From: Oerskovia paurometabola
GTDB taxonomy: Bacteria; Actinomycetota; Actinomycetes; Actinomycetales; Cellulomonadaceae
Length of the DNA: 64,000 bases
Direction of reading: 5' to 3'
Assembly: GCF_016907365.1 (NCBI RefSeq)
Contig: NZ_JAFBBV010000001.1
Span: 2,356,001-2,420,000, forward strand
The notes under the pieces are model-generated. The model ran no database searches. It saw nothing but the letters and a program-made list of their open reading frames with translations, and was not told the origin of the DNA. The position numbers and the translations under genes were made by a program. Positions within the stretch are counted from its first letter, which is position 1. Each line of letters starts with the position of its first letter. Positions 35,696 to 50,565 of the stretch are shown here, piece after piece.

Positions 35696-36319
35696 TCACG
35701 CGACGGGCGTCAGACCCATCGCCTCGACGAGCGCGTCGGTCGCCCGGTGCACCTCGTCGTTGACGATCACGACGTCGAACTCGGGCTCGGCGGCCAGCTC
35801 GACGCGGGCCGTGGCGAGGCGGCGCTCACGCTCCTCGGGACCCTCCGTGCCGCGGCCGACGAGCCTGCGCTCGAGCTCCTCCCAGCTGGGCGGGGCGAGG
35901 AACACGAACCGGGCCTCGGGCATGGACTCGCGCACCTGGCGCGCGCCCTGCAGGTCGATCTCGAGCAGGGCGGGGACCCCCGCCGCGAGCTTCTCCTCGA
36001 CCGGCCGGCGAGGGGTCCCGTACCTGTTGCGCCCGTGCACCACGGCCCACTCCAGCATCTCGCCCGCCTCGACCAGCCGGTCGAACTCCTCGGCGCCGAT
36101 GAAGTGGTAGTGGACGCCGTCCACCTCGCCGGGGCGAGCGGCACGGGTGGTGGCGGACACGGACAACCACACCTGCGGGTACCGCGCGCGGATGTCCGCC
36201 GACACGGTCCCCTTCCCGACGGCGGTGGGTCCCGCCAGGACGGTCAGGCGGGCAGGGGTCGGTGGTGCGGCAGGCGCCGAGGCGGCCTGCGCGGTGGGTG
36301 AAGCGGAAATGTCAGCCAA
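35696..36319 (-). CDS. gmk: guanylate kinase
   Basis: A P-loop kinase converting GMP to GDP. Visible are GPTAVGKGT (P-loop), [20 protein letters not shown] (GMP site), [15 protein letters not shown], and the lid [17 protein letters not shown]. The start is unclear. TTG 36319 gives 207 residues and overlaps the mihF stop; GTG 36367 would extend 16 residues further into mihF. Neither has a convincing Shine-Dalgarno, so translation is probably coupled to mihF. The 20 residues before the P-loop domain are Ala/Pro-rich. Confidence 0.93.
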   Translation of the reverse strand: MADISASPTAQAASAPAAPPTPARLTVLAGPTAVGKGTVSADIRARYPQVWLSVSATTRAARPGEVDGVHYHFIGAEEFDRLVEAGEMLEWAVVHGRNRYGTPRRPVEEKLAAGVPALLEIDLQGARQVRESMPEARFVFLAPPSWEELERRLVGRGTEGPEERERRLATARVELAAEPEFDVVIVNDEVHRATDALVEAMGLTPVA

Positions 36320-36623
36320 ACCTCTCGATGAGCGCCGCGGACTGGTGGGGTCCCAGCCCGCGGACACGACGTGTCTCGGCGATCCCGATCTCCTCCATGA
36401 TCGCCCGGGCCTTCACCTTACCCACGCCGGGGAGCGACTCCAGCAGCGCGACGACGCGCAGCTTGCCGATCACGTCGTCCGTGCGGCCCTGCTCGATCAC
36501 CTCGGCCAGGGAGCCCTGGGAGTGCTTCAACCGGTTCTTGACCTCGGCCCGCACTCGACGCGCCTCGGCCGCCTTCTCGAGTGCCGCCGCGCGCTGCTCG
36601 GGGGTCAGGGATGGTAGTGCCAC
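36312..36623 (-). CDS. mihF: actinobacterial integration host factor mIHF
   Basis: A 103-residue nucleoid-associated DNA-bending protein. It shows [20 protein letters not shown], then [15 protein letters not shown], and the helix-turn-helix region [20 protein letters not shown] ending in [15 protein letters not shown]. It is essential in mycobacteria and found only in actinobacteria. GTG 36623 is chosen over GTG 36632 because AGGTGA lies 6 bases upstream and it gives the usual MALPxLTPEQ start. It overlaps the presumed gmk start and heads the transcription unit running to rsmB. Confidence 0.95.
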   Translation of the reverse strand: MALPSLTPEQRAAALEKAAEARRVRAEVKNRLKHSQGSLAEVIEQGRTDDVIGKLRVVALLESLPGVGKVKARAIMEEIGIAETRRVRGLGPHQSAALIERFG

Positions 36624-36751
36624 GCAAGTCACCTACTTGTCCTCAGACGGATGGGCCCACACGTGCACCGGGGCCGCCGACCGGATCTGATGCCCCCGGT
36701 GGCGACCTCGACACCCTCGAAACTAGCCACACCTGGCAGGCCAGGCAACGT

Positions 36752-37639
36752 TCACACGCCCTGAGCAGCGAACTTCCTCGCGATCTTCGCCCTGGTCGCA
36801 GGCCCGGCGCCGCACGCGTCGAGGTAGCCGTCGATGCTCCCGAACTCGTTCTCGGCGAGCTCCCACGCGCCGCGGAGGTACTCCGGCTCGACGCCCAGCA
36901 AGGGGGTCAGGGCGTCCTTGTCGAGGCCGGGGATCGGGGGGATCACGGCGGCGAGCCCCTCGACCGCGGCACCGCTCGCGAGGTATTCGGCGAGCCGGTC
37001 CTCCTCGCTCACACCGCAGACGTGCTGGACGAGCGCGACGATCCACCCGGTCCGGTCCTTGCCCGCCGAGCAGTGCACGACGACCGCCCCGTCGGCCTCC
37101 GCGATGTCCTCCAGGGCCTCTCCGACCGTCCGCCGGATGGCCGGGTCCGTGACGAACGTCGCATAGACGCCGTGCATCATGGCCCGTGCGAGGGCCTGCG
37201 GGTCGTCGGCCCCGAGCAGGCGCCCGATCATGGCTGCGGTGTCGGCGGAGCGCTCCTCGGTCGCGGCCTCCTCGCGGCCCGGGGTACCGGAGGCGGCCGG
37301 TGCGTCGGCCCCACCCAGCGCGTGCCCGACGCCGACCGCCGGGTCCAGCGGCCGGGGCACCACGCGCGTGGTCGCCGGGACGACGTCCTGACCGTCGCGC
37401 TCGACCTCGTCCGCGCCACGCAGGTCGAGGTCGAGCGTCACGCCCAGCGCCTCGAGCGCGGCGACGCCCTCGGGGGTCAGCCGCGACAGGCTCGCGGTCC
37501 GCACGAGCACCCCCGTGCGAAGCGGGGCGGTGGCGCCCGCCGGGACGGCGCGGCCACCGACGTCGCGCGCGTTCCAGGTGCCGGGGATGTCGAGGGCGTC
37601 GGGGGTCTGCCGGTCACCGGCAGCGAGAGAGGAGGTCAT
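36752..37639 (-). CDS. tyrosine/serine protein phosphatase (Y_phosphatase3 / PtpB-like)
   Basis: A 295-residue phosphatase of the PtpB/IphP-like family. The P-loop VHCSAGKDRTG (Cys nucleophile, Arg before Thr) lies near residues 187-197, and the N-terminal signature TWNARDVGG is near 21. Such enzymes hydrolyse phosphotyrosine, phosphoserine or phosphoinositides; the substrate here cannot be told. There is no signal peptide. A 35-residue insert around 105-140 is Ala/Gly/Glu-rich. It is independent of the mihF and pyr units, lying between them. Confidence 0.87.
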   Translation of the reverse strand: MTSSLAAGDRQTPDALDIPGTWNARDVGGRAVPAGATAPLRTGVLVRTASLSRLTPEGVAALEALGVTLDLDLRGADEVERDGQDVVPATTRVVPRPLDPAVGVGHALGGADAPAASGTPGREEAATEERSADTAAMIGRLLGADDPQALARAMMHGVYATFVTDPAIRRTVGEALEDIAEADGAVVVHCSAGKDRTGWIVALVQHVCGVSEEDRLAEYLASGAAVEGLAAVIPPIPGLDKDALTPLLGVEPEYLRGAWELAENEFGSIDGYLDACGAGPATRAKIARKFAAQGV

Positions 37640-37714
37640 GGGACGAGTCTGTCAGGCCACTGCGCCGACGGCCCGGTGCCGGCGTGCGGTGAGTCGCCGG
37701 GTGCACGCCCCACC

Positions 37715-37761
37715 GACGCCCGAGGGGCGCCCACCGGGAGGGTGGACGCCCCTCGGGCGTC
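37715..37761 (-). terminator. terminator of the pyrimidine operon
   Basis: GACGCCCGAGGGGCG (37715-37729) pairs exactly with 37747-37761. After one C/A mismatch, CCACC / GGTGG continues around a 5-base loop. It starts 12 bases beyond the pyrF stop. Confidence 0.85.
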
Positions 37762-37773
37762 GAGAGCGTGGGC

Positions 37774-38657
37774 TCAGCCGCGCAGCGCGTCGGCCGCCTC
37801 ACGCGAGGCCGCGCGGGCCGCCGTGAGCAGCGCCCCGGCGTCCGGTCCCGCGGCGAGGACGCCGCGCGACGAGGACGCGAGCACCTGACGACGAGCGTCG
37901 CCGAACACCGCGGCGAGCTCGGCCGCGCCCGCGCCCTGCGCACCGACCCCGGGCGCCAGGAGCGGGCCGTTGACCGCCGGCAGGTCCACCCCGGTGTTGC
38001 GGGCCGCGTCACCGATGGTCGCGCCCACGACCAGGCCGATCGACCCGAGCGGCGCGATCCCCTCGTTGAGCGCAGCGGCCTCCGCGGCGATGCGCGCGGC
38101 GACCGAGCGGACGTCGACCCCCGCGCCCGTGCGGGCGTGCTGGACCTGCGCGCCCTCCGGGTTGGACGTCAGGCACAGCACGAACAGCCCGCGCCCCGTC
38201 TCGAGCGCGGCCTCCACGGCCGGGGTCAGCGACCCGAAGCCCAGGTACGGGGAGACGGTCAGGGCGTCGCCCGCGAGCGGCGAGCCGTCGCGCAGGTAGG
38301 CGTCCGCGTACCCGGCCATGGTCGAGCCGATGTCGCCGCGCTTGGCGTCGACGATCGTCAGCGTCCCCGAGGGGCCAGCCGCCGCGGCGGCCGCGAGCAC
38401 CTCCTCGAGGGCCGCGACGCCGCGCGACCCGTGGCGCTCGAACAAGGCAGACTGCGGCTTGAGCGCAGCGACCTGCCCACCCACGGCCTCCACGACCCGC
38501 AGGCCGAACTCCCGGAGCCCCGTGGCGTCGTCGGGCAGGCCCCAGGCCGCCAGCAGACCCGGGTGCGGGTCGATGCCCACGCACAGCGGCCCATGAGCGT
38601 CCATGGCCTCGGCGAGCCGCTCCCCGAAGGGGCGGCGCGCCGCGCCCGGCCCAGCGC

Positions 38658-38661
<4 letters not shown>
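37774..38661 (-). CDS. pyrF: orotidine 5'-phosphate decarboxylase, mycobacterial type
   Basis: This 295-residue enzyme performs the last step of UMP synthesis. The active site [11 protein letters not shown] has the catalytic Lys107 and Asp110; CVGIDPHP and [14 protein letters not shown] provide the other charged residues. Length and motif place it in the longer PyrF subfamily of mycobacteria and Myxococcus. GTG 38661 overlaps the carB stop by four bases. It is the final gene of the pyr operon. Confidence 0.95.
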
Positions 38662-42005
<3,344 letters not shown>

Positions 42006-42008
42006 TGG

Positions 42009-43262
42009 TCAGTTCTCCTTTGCGGACGTCTGCGGCGTGGCGGCCGAGAGGCCGGCGGCAGAGGCCGCGCCGGACGTCATGAGGTCGAGGAAGCGGTCGA
42101 AGAGGTAGGCGGCGTCGTGCGGGCCGGCGGCTGCCTCCGGGTGGTACTGGACCGAGAACGCGGGGATGTCGAGGCACTCGAGGCCCTCCACCACGTCGTC
42201 GTTGAGCCCGATGTGCGAGACGACGACACGGCCGTAGCGGCCGCCGTCGTGCGGTGCGGTCGCCTGCTCCCCGATGGGGGCGTCGACCGCGAAGCCGTGG
42301 TTCTGGGACGTGATCTCGACCTTGCGCGTGGCGAGGTCCATCACGGGCTGGTTGATGCCGCGGTGGCCGTACGCGAGCTTGTACGTGCCGAAGCCCAGCG
42401 CGCGACCCAGGATCTGGTTGCCGAAGCAGATGCCGAAGTACGGCAGACGGCGGTCGAGGACCTCGCGCAGCAGCGTGACCTCGTGCGTCGCGGCGCTCGG
42501 GTCGCCCGGGCCGTTCGAGAAGAACACGCCGTCCGGGTCGAGGGCCAGGACGTCCTCGATCGTGGACCACGAGGGCACGACGTGCACCCGGATGCCGCGC
42601 TCCGACAGGCGCTGGGGGGTCATCGACTTGATACCGAGGTCCACCGCCACGACCGTCTTGAGCGGCTCCTTGCCGGCGAACTCCCCCGAGGGCTCGACCA
42701 CGTAGGCCGTGGGGGTGCTGACCTCGCGGGCCAGGTCCGCCCCGGCCATCGCGGGGGCCGAGCGGACGAGCTCGACGAGCTCCTCGGTCGGGCGCAGGTA
42801 GCCGTCGCGCACCAGCGCGCCGCCCGAGAAGACACCGGCGCGCATCACGCCGCGGTCGCGCAGGTGACGGGTCAGCGCGCGCGTGTCGACGTCGCTGATC
42901 CCCACGATCCCCTGCTCGACGAGCTCGTCGGTCAGGGAGCCGGCCGAGCGCCAGTTCGACGGGCGGCGCGCGGGGTCGCGCACCACGAACCCGCTGACCC
43001 AGATCTTGCGGGACTCGGGGTCGTCGTCGTTCACGCCGGTGTTCCCGATGTGGGGGGCCGTCATGACGACGATCTGCCGGTGGTAGGACGGGTCGGTCAG
43101 CGTCTCCTGGTAGCCGGTCATGCCGGTGTTGAAGACGATCTCGCCGAACGTCGTGCCACGGGCCCCGTAGGCGCGACCGGTCAGGGTCGTCCCGTCCTCG
43201 AGGACCAGGACCGCGGTCCGGTCGGTGTCCAGGGCGTCCGTGCTGGGGGTCGAGATGCTCAC
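42009..43262 (-). CDS. carA: carbamoyl-phosphate synthase small subunit
   Basis: A 417-residue glutamine amidotransferase subunit that feeds ammonia to CarB. The N-terminal domain has [20 protein letters not shown]. The class-I GATase domain has the nucleophile Cys in [16 protein letters not shown] and the dyad His-Pro-Glu in [16 protein letters not shown] 43262 overlaps the upstream PH-domain gene stop and has AAGGAG 9 bases upstream. An ALDTDRT-containing N-tail of about 15 residues precedes the conserved start. Confidence 0.96.
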   Translation of the reverse strand: MSISTPSTDALDTDRTAVLVLEDGTTLTGRAYGARGTTFGEIVFNTGMTGYQETLTDPSYHRQIVVMTAPHIGNTGVNDDDPESRKIWVSGFVVRDPARRPSNWRSAGSLTDELVEQGIVGISDVDTRALTRHLRDRGVMRAGVFSGGALVRDGYLRPTEELVELVRSAPAMAGADLAREVSTPTAYVVEPSGEFAGKEPLKTVVAVDLGIKSMTPQRLSERGIRVHVVPSWSTIEDVLALDPDGVFFSNGPGDPSAATHEVTLLREVLDRRLPYFGICFGNQILGRALGFGTYKLAYGHRGINQPVMDLATRKVEITSQNHGFAVDAPIGEQATAPHDGGRYGRVVVSHIGLNDDVVEGLECLDIPAFSVQYHPEAAAGPHDAAYLFDRFLDLMTSGAASAAGLSAATPQTSAKEN

Positions 43263-43822
43263 TGCTGCGGCTCCTTCGAGTCGTCGTTCGGTGCGCTGTC
43301 GGCGGCGGGAAGAAGCTCGCGGACTGCGTTCAGGAGGGTGGCACGGTCCGGGGCGAGCTGGGTCCGGAGTCCAGTATCCAAGCGGGTGGCCGGTGCCTGG
43401 CCGGCGGCCGGCACGGTCCACGTCAGCACGACCAGGCCGTCCTGCCCGACGTACTTGCCCGCCATGCCCGGGGCCAGCGTCACGCCCTCGAGGGCGCTCG
43501 CGGCCAGGAACAGGTCCGGGGCTCCCTGACGGGCGATCAGCACGCCTGCCCGGTGCACGGTCACGGTCGCGTTCGACCGGAAGCCGAGGCGGTGCGCGCC
43601 GACGCGGGCGAGCCAGTCCCCCGCGAGCGTGCTCGACACGTAGACCGCGGTGAACGGCCCCGCGACGACCTCGCCGAGGTCGCCGTCCGGGACCGCGGGC
43701 GGGGCCGGGACGGTCTGGGCCGTGCGGGTCGTCAGACGCTTGAGGCCCACGAAGACGACGGCGAGCAGGACCAGGCCGATGACGACCCAGATGCCGACCG
43801 CGACGGGCAGGGGGAGGTTCAC
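43259..43822 (-). CDS. PH-like membrane protein of the pyr operon (Rv1382-like)
   Basis: A 187-residue protein with one N-terminal membrane segment (about 5-28, [20 protein letters not shown]) and a soluble beta-rich PH-like domain (about 50-165, [20 protein letters not shown] and [14 protein letters not shown]). It sits between pyrC and carA, exactly where Rv1382 lies in Mycobacterium. Its role in pyrimidine synthesis, if any, is unknown. GTG 43822 overlaps the pyrC stop, and the stop overlaps carA, so it is translationally coupled on both sides. Confidence 0.8.
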   Translation of the reverse strand: MNLPLPVAVGIWVVIGLVLLAVVFVGLKRLTTRTAQTVPAPPAVPDGDLGEVVAGPFTAVYVSSTLAGDWLARVGAHRLGFRSNATVTVHRAGVLIARQGAPDLFLAASALEGVTLAPGMAGKYVGQDGLVVLTWTVPAAGQAPATRLDTGLRTQLAPDRATLLNAVRELLPAADSAPNDDSKEPQQ

Positions 43823-45161
43823 GAGCGGACCTCCGCGACCTGCTCGACAGGAGCGCCGTCCAGGACGGTCGCGCGACCGCGCAGGAACGTCGCCACGACG
43901 CGGCCCGGCAGCTCGTAGCCGTGGAACGGCGTGTTGGTGCTGGCCGTGGCCTGCGAGCGGCCGTCGACGACGCGGCGTGCCGCCGGGTCCACGAGGACCA
44001 CGTTGGCGGGCTCGCCGACCTCGAGCGGGCGACCCTGCGCCGTCGGGCCCTCGTCGATGCGGCCGATGCGCGCGGGCGCGGCCGACAGGACGCGTGCCAC
44101 GTCCGCCCAGGTCATGCGGCCCGAGTCGACCATGGTCTGCTGCACGACGCTCAGCGCCGTCTCCAGACCGGTCATCCCGAACGCGGCCGCGGCCCACTCG
44201 CAGTCCTTGTCCTCGCGCGTGTGCGGCGCGTGGTCGGTCGCGACGATGTCGATCGTGCCGTCCGCCAGGCCCTGGCGCACGGCCTCGACGTCCGCGGCGG
44301 TGCGCAGCGGCGGGTTGACCTTGAACGTCGGGTCGTAGTCCCGGGCGAGCTCGTCGGTCAGCACCAGGTGGTGCGGCGTGACCTCCGCCGTGACGTCGAT
44401 CCCGCGGCCCTTGGCCCACCGGACGATCTCGACCGAGCCCGCGGTGGACAGGTGGCACACGTGCAGGCGCGAGCCCACGTGCTCGGCGAGCAGCACGTCA
44501 CGCGCGATGATCGCCTCCTCCGCGACCGCAGGCCAGCCCGCGAGGCCGAGCTCGGCCGAGACGACGCCCTCGTTCATCTGGGCGCCCTCCGTGAGGCGCG
44601 GCTCCTGCGCGTGCTGGGCCACGACGCCGTCGAACGCCTTGACGTACTCCAGGGCGCGGCGCATGAGGATGGGGTCCCACACGCACTTGCCGTCGTCGGA
44701 GAAGACGCGCACGCGCGCCGCCGAGTCCGCCATGGCGCCGATCTCGGCGAGCTGGTGGCCCTCGAGGCCGACGCTGACCGCGCCGACCGGGTGGACGTCG
44801 ACCCAGCCCGCGTCACGCCCGATGCGCCACACCTGCTCGACGACGCCCGCGGTGTCCGCGACCGGGGTCGTGTTGGCCATGGCGTGCACGGCCGTGAAAC
44901 CGCCCACGGCCGCGGCCCGCGTGCCCGAGACGATGGTCTCGGCGTCCTCGCGGCCCGGCTCGCGCAGGTGCGTGTGCAGGTCGACGAGGCCGGGCAGGGC
45001 GACCAGGCCGGTCGCGTCGACGGCCGTCTCGTCGTCCGCGACGGGGCTGTTCGCCGCGCGGACCTCGGAGATGACGCCGCCCGCGAGGACGAGGTCGACC
45101 GGGTCGCCGCCCAGCGGGGCCGCGCCCTGCAGGACGTAGGTGGGGTTCGTGGTCTGCTCGC

Positions 45162-45165
<4 letters not shown>
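43819..45165 (-). CDS. pyrC: dihydroorotase
   Basis: A 448-residue class-I amidohydrolase closing carbamoyl-aspartate to dihydroorotate. The metal motif [17 protein letters not shown], the substrate Asn in [10 protein letters not shown], further His ligands in [10 protein letters not shown] and [10 protein letters not shown], and the late Asp in VATDHAPH are all seen. ATG 45165 overlaps the pyrB stop (ATGA), with AAAGGG upstream. Length is typical. Confidence 0.96.
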
Positions 45166-46876
<1,711 letters not shown>

Positions 46877-47008
46877 TTAAAGGAAATCTGACGCCTTCAC
46901 CCTACCCCTCGCCCGGACCGGGCCGGGTTGCTTCTCACGGGCTGGGCGGGCGTCGTTGATCACACTGCGGTCGCGAGGTGACGAGGCGTTCGACGGGCCC
47001 GCACGCAC

Positions 47009-47045
47009 GTGTGCCGGCCCCGCCACGAGGGCGGGACCGGCACAC
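47009..47045 (-). terminator. terminator after efp-nusB
   Basis: GTGTGCCGG (47009-47017) pairs with CCGGCACAC (47037-47045). Inside, CCCCGCC and GGGCGGG extend the stem around ACGA. It lies 70 bases past the nusB stop on the minus strand and before the pyrR promoter region (46880-47000), which contains no gene. Confidence 0.75.
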
Positions 47046-47115
47046 CGGCACCTGGCGTCGCCTGGGCGCGGACGCTGGGCCGCGCGCCTGGGGGACGCCC
47101 GACGGCGTCCGGGCC

Positions 47116-47532
47116 TCAGGCCAGGATCGTCGGCTTCATCTCCTCGATGCGGGCCAGCAGGCCGTTGACGAAGCTCGGCGAGTCGTCCGTGGACAGCTCG
47201 CGGGCCAGGTCGACGGCCTCGTCGATCGCGACGGCGTCGGGGACGTCGTCGTTGTAGAGGATCTCCCAGCTGCCGATGCGCAGGAGCGCACGGTCGACCG
47301 CGGGCATGCGGTCGAGCGTCCACCCGTGCGAGTAGGTCTCGAGGAGCTCGTCGATCCGCTCGCGGTGCGCCAGCACGCCCTCGACGAGGTCCACGCTGTA
47401 CTGCGGCAGGGGCGTCTGGGTGCCCGAGTCGACGACCCGGTCGGCGAGGAGGGTCTGCGGGTCCAGCTGGCGCTGCTCGGCCTCGAAGAGGACGTCGAGG
47501 GCGCGCTTGCGTGCCTTGGTTCGAGCACCCAC
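47116..47532 (-). CDS. nusB: transcription antitermination factor NusB
   Basis: A 138-residue all-alpha protein acting with NusE (S10) in antitermination of rRNA transcription. Conserved are GARTKARKRALDVLFEAEQR, DRMPAVDRALLRIGSWEILY and VAIDEAVDLARELSTDDSPS. GTG 47532 lies one base after the efp stop, so the pair is coupled. In contrast, no separate promoter is visible between them. Confidence 0.95.
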   Translation of the reverse strand: MGARTKARKRALDVLFEAEQRQLDPQTLLADRVVDSGTQTPLPQYSVDLVEGVLAHRERIDELLETYSHGWTLDRMPAVDRALLRIGSWEILYNDDVPDAVAIDEAVDLARELSTDDSPSFVNGLLARIEEMKPTILA

Positions 47533-47533
47533 G

Positions 47534-48097
47534 TCAGTCGTTCACGCGCCCCAGGTAGGAGCCGTCGCGGGTGTCGACCTTGACCTTGGTGCCCTGCTCG
47601 AGGAAGAGCGGGACCTGGATCTGCGCACCGGTCTCGAGGGTCGCGGGCTTGGTGCCACCGGTCGAGCGGTCGCCCTGCAGGCCCGGCTCGGTGTAGGTGA
47701 TCTCGAGGACGACCGACGGGGGGAGCTCGATGTAGAGCGGGACACCCTCGTTGGTCGCGACGAGCGCGTTCTGGCTCTCGAGCATGTAGTTGGCGGCGTC
47801 GCCGACGGTCGCGGCCGGGACCGTGATCTGGTCGTACGTCGAGGTGTCCATGAAGACGAAGTCGTCGCCGTCCTTGTACAGGTACTGCATGTCGCGCTTG
47901 TCGACGTTCGCGGTCTCGATCTTGAGGCCGGCGTTGAAGGTCTTGTCGACGGTCTTGCCGGACAGGACGTTCTTCATCTTGGTGCGAACGAAGGCGCCAC
48001 CCTTGCCGGGCTTGACGTGCTGGAACTCGATGATCGTCCACAGCTGGCCGTCGAGCTTGAGCACGGTGCCGTTCTTGATGTCGTTGGTCGTCGCCAC
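47534..48097 (-). CDS. efp: translation elongation factor P
   Basis: A 187-residue EF-P, which rescues ribosomes stalled on proline runs. Three beta domains are present; the tip loop [14 protein letters not shown] has Lys32 at the site modified in other bacteria. Domain III contains the signature [20 protein letters not shown]. No EpmA or YmfI-type modification gene lies nearby. GTG 48097 with AGGAAG about 6 bases upstream. The 197-base gap before it (48098-48294) must hold its promoter; it also has a small GGGCC/GGCCC hairpin (48271-48286) just after the SatD-partner gene. Confidence 0.96.
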   Translation of the reverse strand: MATTNDIKNGTVLKLDGQLWTIIEFQHVKPGKGGAFVRTKMKNVLSGKTVDKTFNAGLKIETANVDKRDMQYLYKDGDDFVFMDTSTYDQITVPAATVGDAANYMLESQNALVATNEGVPLYIELPPSVVLEITYTEPGLQGDRSTGGTKPATLETGAQIQVPLFLEQGTKVKVDTRDGSYLGRVND

Positions 48098-48294
48098 GTT
48101 CGGTCTTCCTGTCGCGTTGTCATGGTGCTGCCGTCGGGGTGCCTCACCGCGCGATCCGCGTGCGAGCCACTGATGCGCACACGTTCGGGTGCGCGCCCTG
48201 GCGGTAGCCGGCCTTCCCTGGCGGGCTCCCCGGGCTTCGCTGGGCGCACGTCGGCGCTGCGAGTTCGCGGGGGCCGCGAAAGGCCCGGTCCAGT

Positions 48295-48876
48295 CTACCG
48301 GAGGAGTCCAAGGATCGCTGCGCCCAGCAGTCCGGTCGCCGCGGCCCAGATCATCGAGGCGAGCGTGCCGATCAGGAAGCGCTCGGCGCCGACCGGGTGC
48401 TCGCGCAGCTCGGGGTAGCGCCCGAGGCCCTTGATGGCGACCACGAACGCGACCCCCGCGGGATATCCGGCGAGCAGGCAGCCCGTGATCGCGAGGCGTT
48501 CGAGGATCCCGATCCAGGTCCCGCCGCGCAGCGTCTGGACGGCTTCGGTGCCCACGGGCCCGCCGGGGTCCGACGGCGCCGCACCGGTCGCCGGGTCGGG
48601 CGCCGCGGGCACGGGGGCCGGGGAGGGCGGCCCTGCCGGGGGCGGAGGAGGCACGGGTGCGCTCGCCGCTGCGCTCGGGCCAGCAGCCGGGACGGCGCGG
48701 CCGGGTGGCGGCGGGACGGGCCCGGGGTCACGGGCGGGCGGGAGCTCCCCCTCCGCCTCGGACCGACGGGCGGCAGCCCGCAGGACCCACGGTGTCACGA
48801 GCATGCCGCCCAGCACGCTCAGCACGAGCGTCGCGAGCACGACCCCTGCGACGGCCAACCCTGTGGTGAAGCTCAT
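48295..48876 (-). CDS. membrane partner of SatD (DUF3307-like C-terminal segment)
   Basis: A 193-residue membrane protein. One N-terminal span (about 5-30) is followed by a Pro/Ala/Gly-rich linker (about 40-110) and two or three C-terminal spans. The C-terminal part, [20 protein letters not shown] through [11 protein letters not shown] to [16 protein letters not shown], resembles the end of DUF3307 proteins that accompany satD in Firmicutes. The DUF3307 N-terminal part is missing. ATG 48876 overlaps the satD stop, so the two are coupled. Function unknown. Confidence 0.65.
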   Translation of the reverse strand: MSFTTGLAVAGVVLATLVLSVLGGMLVTPWVLRAAARRSEAEGELPPARDPGPVPPPPGRAVPAAGPSAAASAPVPPPPPAGPPSPAPVPAAPDPATGAAPSDPGGPVGTEAVQTLRGGTWIGILERLAITGCLLAGYPAGVAFVVAIKGLGRYPELREHPVGAERFLIGTLASMIWAAATGLLGAAILGLLR

Positions 48877-49487
48877 GCGTCTGCCTCCTGGAGGAGCCTC
48901 GTCACGACCGGCCGGACGGCCGCTTCCTCGGACCACAGGCTCGCGCGCAGCCGTTGGCTCACGGCCTGCTCGCTGATCCCGAGGTCTCGGGCCACATCCT
49001 TCTGGGTGCCACCCACGCGCGCCAGCGCGTCCACGACCTCCCACCCCGCGGGAGTGCGGCGGGCGCCCACGGCGAGCAGGAGCCGCAGGAGCGCCTCGAC
49101 CTCTCCCGCCGCTGCCCGGTCCGGCCCCTCGACCGCGAGCGGGACGTGGGTGCCGCGGGTCTTGGCCCGCTCGACCGCGGCCCGGGCGTGCACGAACGCC
49201 GATCCGGACGCCTCGCGCGATGCCGCGGGCAGGCCCCCGTCCGGACCGGGCAGCACGTCGCCGAGGCCGAGGCCCGTGCTCCACCCTCCCCACCTGCCCA
49301 GGGCGAGGACGATCTCCACGACGAGCGCGGCGTCGTCGAGCACGGCCTGGACCTCGTCGCCGACGGTGCGGTCGAAGCCGATGACGACCCCGTCACGCGC
49401 GTCGAAGGGTGCGAGCGCGGCCAGCACCTCCGGCACGAGGTCTCCTCGGCGGGTGCTGGCCCTCTGGTCCACGGTCAGGACGAACAT
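48873..49487 (-). CDS. SatD family protein
   Basis: A 204-residue protein matching the SatD family: VLTVDQRAS at the start, the core FDRTVGDEVQAVLDD, STGLGLGDV, then GSAFVHARAAVERAK. The C-terminal helix-turn-helix TQKDVARDLGISEQAVSQRL suggests DNA binding. Family function is unknown; the name comes from the Streptococcus acid-tolerance locus. ATG 49487 is only one base from GGAGG, an unusually short spacing. Inverted TTGAT/ATCAA repeats at 49505-49555 upstream are candidate autoregulatory operators. Confidence 0.7.
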   Translation of the reverse strand: MFVLTVDQRASTRRGDLVPEVLAALAPFDARDGVVIGFDRTVGDEVQAVLDDAALVVEIVLALGRWGGWSTGLGLGDVLPGPDGGLPAASREASGSAFVHARAAVERAKTRGTHVPLAVEGPDRAAAGEVEALLRLLLAVGARRTPAGWEVVDALARVGGTQKDVARDLGISEQAVSQRLRASLWSEEAAVRPVVTRLLQEADA

Positions 49488-49504
49488 CCCTCCACGGTAG
49501 ACGC

Positions 49505-49522
49505 TTGATCCCTCATGATCAA
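49505..49522. promoter_or_regulatory. TTGATC-N6-GATCAA inverted repeat (candidate satD operator)
   Basis: TTGATC (49505-49510) and GATCAA (49517-49522) are exact reverse complements, 17 bases before the satD start codon. The same half-site TTGAT recurs in the larger repeat at 49528-49555, which suggests a shared DNA-binding regulator. Confidence 0.5.
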
Positions 49523-49527
49523 CGGCT

Positions 49528-49555
49528 GGGGCTTGATAGAAGAGAATCAAGCCCC
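49528..49555. promoter_or_regulatory. 10-bp perfect inverted repeat between aroQ and satD
   Basis: GGGGCTTGAT (49528-49537) and ATCAAGCCCC (49546-49555) are exact reverse complements around AGAAGAGA. On RNA this is a good hairpin 15 bases after the aroQ stop and may act as its terminator. The inner TTGAT/ATCAA half-sites match the neighbouring repeat, so it may also be an operator for satD. Confidence 0.55.
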
Positions 49556-49570
49556 ACCACTTGAGGGGAC

Positions 49571-50017
49571 CTAGACCGCGAGCTTCGACACGATCGCGAG
49601 GACCGCCAGGCGGTAGGAGTCGAACCCGAAGCCGGCCACCGTCCCCGTCGCCACCCCGCCGATGACCGAGTTGTGGCGGAACTCCTCGCGCGCGGCCGGG
49701 TTGCTCAGGTGCACCTCGACCAGCAGCAGCCCCGCCTTGGTCACCTGTGCGGCAGCGTCGCGCAGCGCGTACGAGTAGTGCGTGAACGCCGCCGGGTTAA
49801 GCACCACGTGCGCGCCGTCGTCGACCGCACCGTGCAGCCACCCGACCAGCTCCGACTCGTCGTCCGTCTGACGCACCTGCACCTCGAGGCCGTTCTCCGC
49901 GCCCCACCGCTCCCCCGCCGCGACCAGGTCGGCGTAGGAGGCCGCCCCGTAGACGTCGGGCTCGCGGACGCCCAGGCGACCGAGGTTGGGACCGTTGAGG
50001 ATCAGGACACGAGTCAT
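49571..50017 (-). CDS. aroQ: 3-dehydroquinate dehydratase, type II
   Basis: A 148-residue type II dehydroquinase of the shikimate pathway. The N-terminal [19 protein letters not shown] has the catalytic Arg18 and Tyr23. [16 protein letters not shown] and [18 protein letters not shown] hold the substrate His, Asn and Arg residues. ATG 50017 gives the family start; a TTG two codons earlier is possible. It is split from aroB-aroK-aroC by 4 kb of unrelated genes. Confidence 0.95.
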   Translation of the reverse strand: MTRVLILNGPNLGRLGVREPDVYGAASYADLVAAGERWGAENGLEVQVRQTDDESELVGWLHGAVDDGAHVVLNPAAFTHYSYALRDAAAQVTKAGLLLVEVHLSNPAAREEFRHNSVIGGVATGTVAGFGFDSYRLAVLAIVSKLAV

Positions 50018-50071
50018 GCGCAAAGCCTAGCGGGGAGGGCGCGGCCGTGGCCGTGACCGTCCATTGCCGGC

Positions 50072-50437
50072 TCACGAACGGGCCAGGAACGTCCAGCGAA
50101 CGTCGCGATGGCGCCAGATCTCGCGCCGAGCCAGCACCTCCACGGACAGCTCGACCCGGGGACGGGGGCCGAGCAGCATCTCGAGCTCGTCGACGATCTC
50201 CTCGAGATCTTCCTGAGCCTTCACGGTCCGTCGCTTGAGCACGCCGAGGAGCGTGAGGTCGCACCCGTCGACCCGGACGCCCAGTGCGACCGCGTTGCGA
50301 GGAACCAGCCCGAGCGACGCCTGCGCCACCTGCGCGACGACGTAGTTCTCCCAGACCGGGGCTCGGCCCGGGTCCTCGGGCGTCGGCATGGCCAGGGCAC
50401 GTCCGCCGGGGCCGTCGCCCTCCGCTCGATCTCCCAC
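50072..50437 (-). CDS. conserved hypothetical protein
   Basis: A protein of about 121 residues that I do not recognise. The likely core begins MPTPEDPGRAPVWENYVVAQ, then VAQASLGLVPRNAVALGVRV, an acidic helix EDLEEIVDELEMLLGPRP and RREIWRHRDVRWTFLARS. It looks like a compact alpha/beta domain without membrane segments. GTG 50437 is chosen because AAAGGG lies 8 bases upstream; ATG 50389 would give 105 residues but lacks a Shine-Dalgarno. It lies between aroQ and the divergently transcribed transporter. Confidence 0.6.
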   Translation of the reverse strand: MGDRAEGDGPGGRALAMPTPEDPGRAPVWENYVVAQVAQASLGLVPRNAVALGVRVDGCDLTLLGVLKRRTVKAQEDLEEIVDELEMLLGPRPRVELSVEVLARREIWRHRDVRWTFLARS

Positions 50438-50565
50438 GAACGCCACCCTTTCTGCACCGGGCACCGGCCGCCGCAGCGCGGCCGGGCAAGGTGCCCCGAC
50501 CGTACAGCAGGCCCCGTCCCCTGAGCGTTCACCCTCGCGCCCGCCGGACGGTCTACGATGCGCGC

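Noticed and set aside
49501..49560. CRISPR-like repeats (TTGAT units) upstream of satD
   Set aside because: Only a few short half-sites in inverted, not direct, arrangement; no spacer structure and no cas genes.
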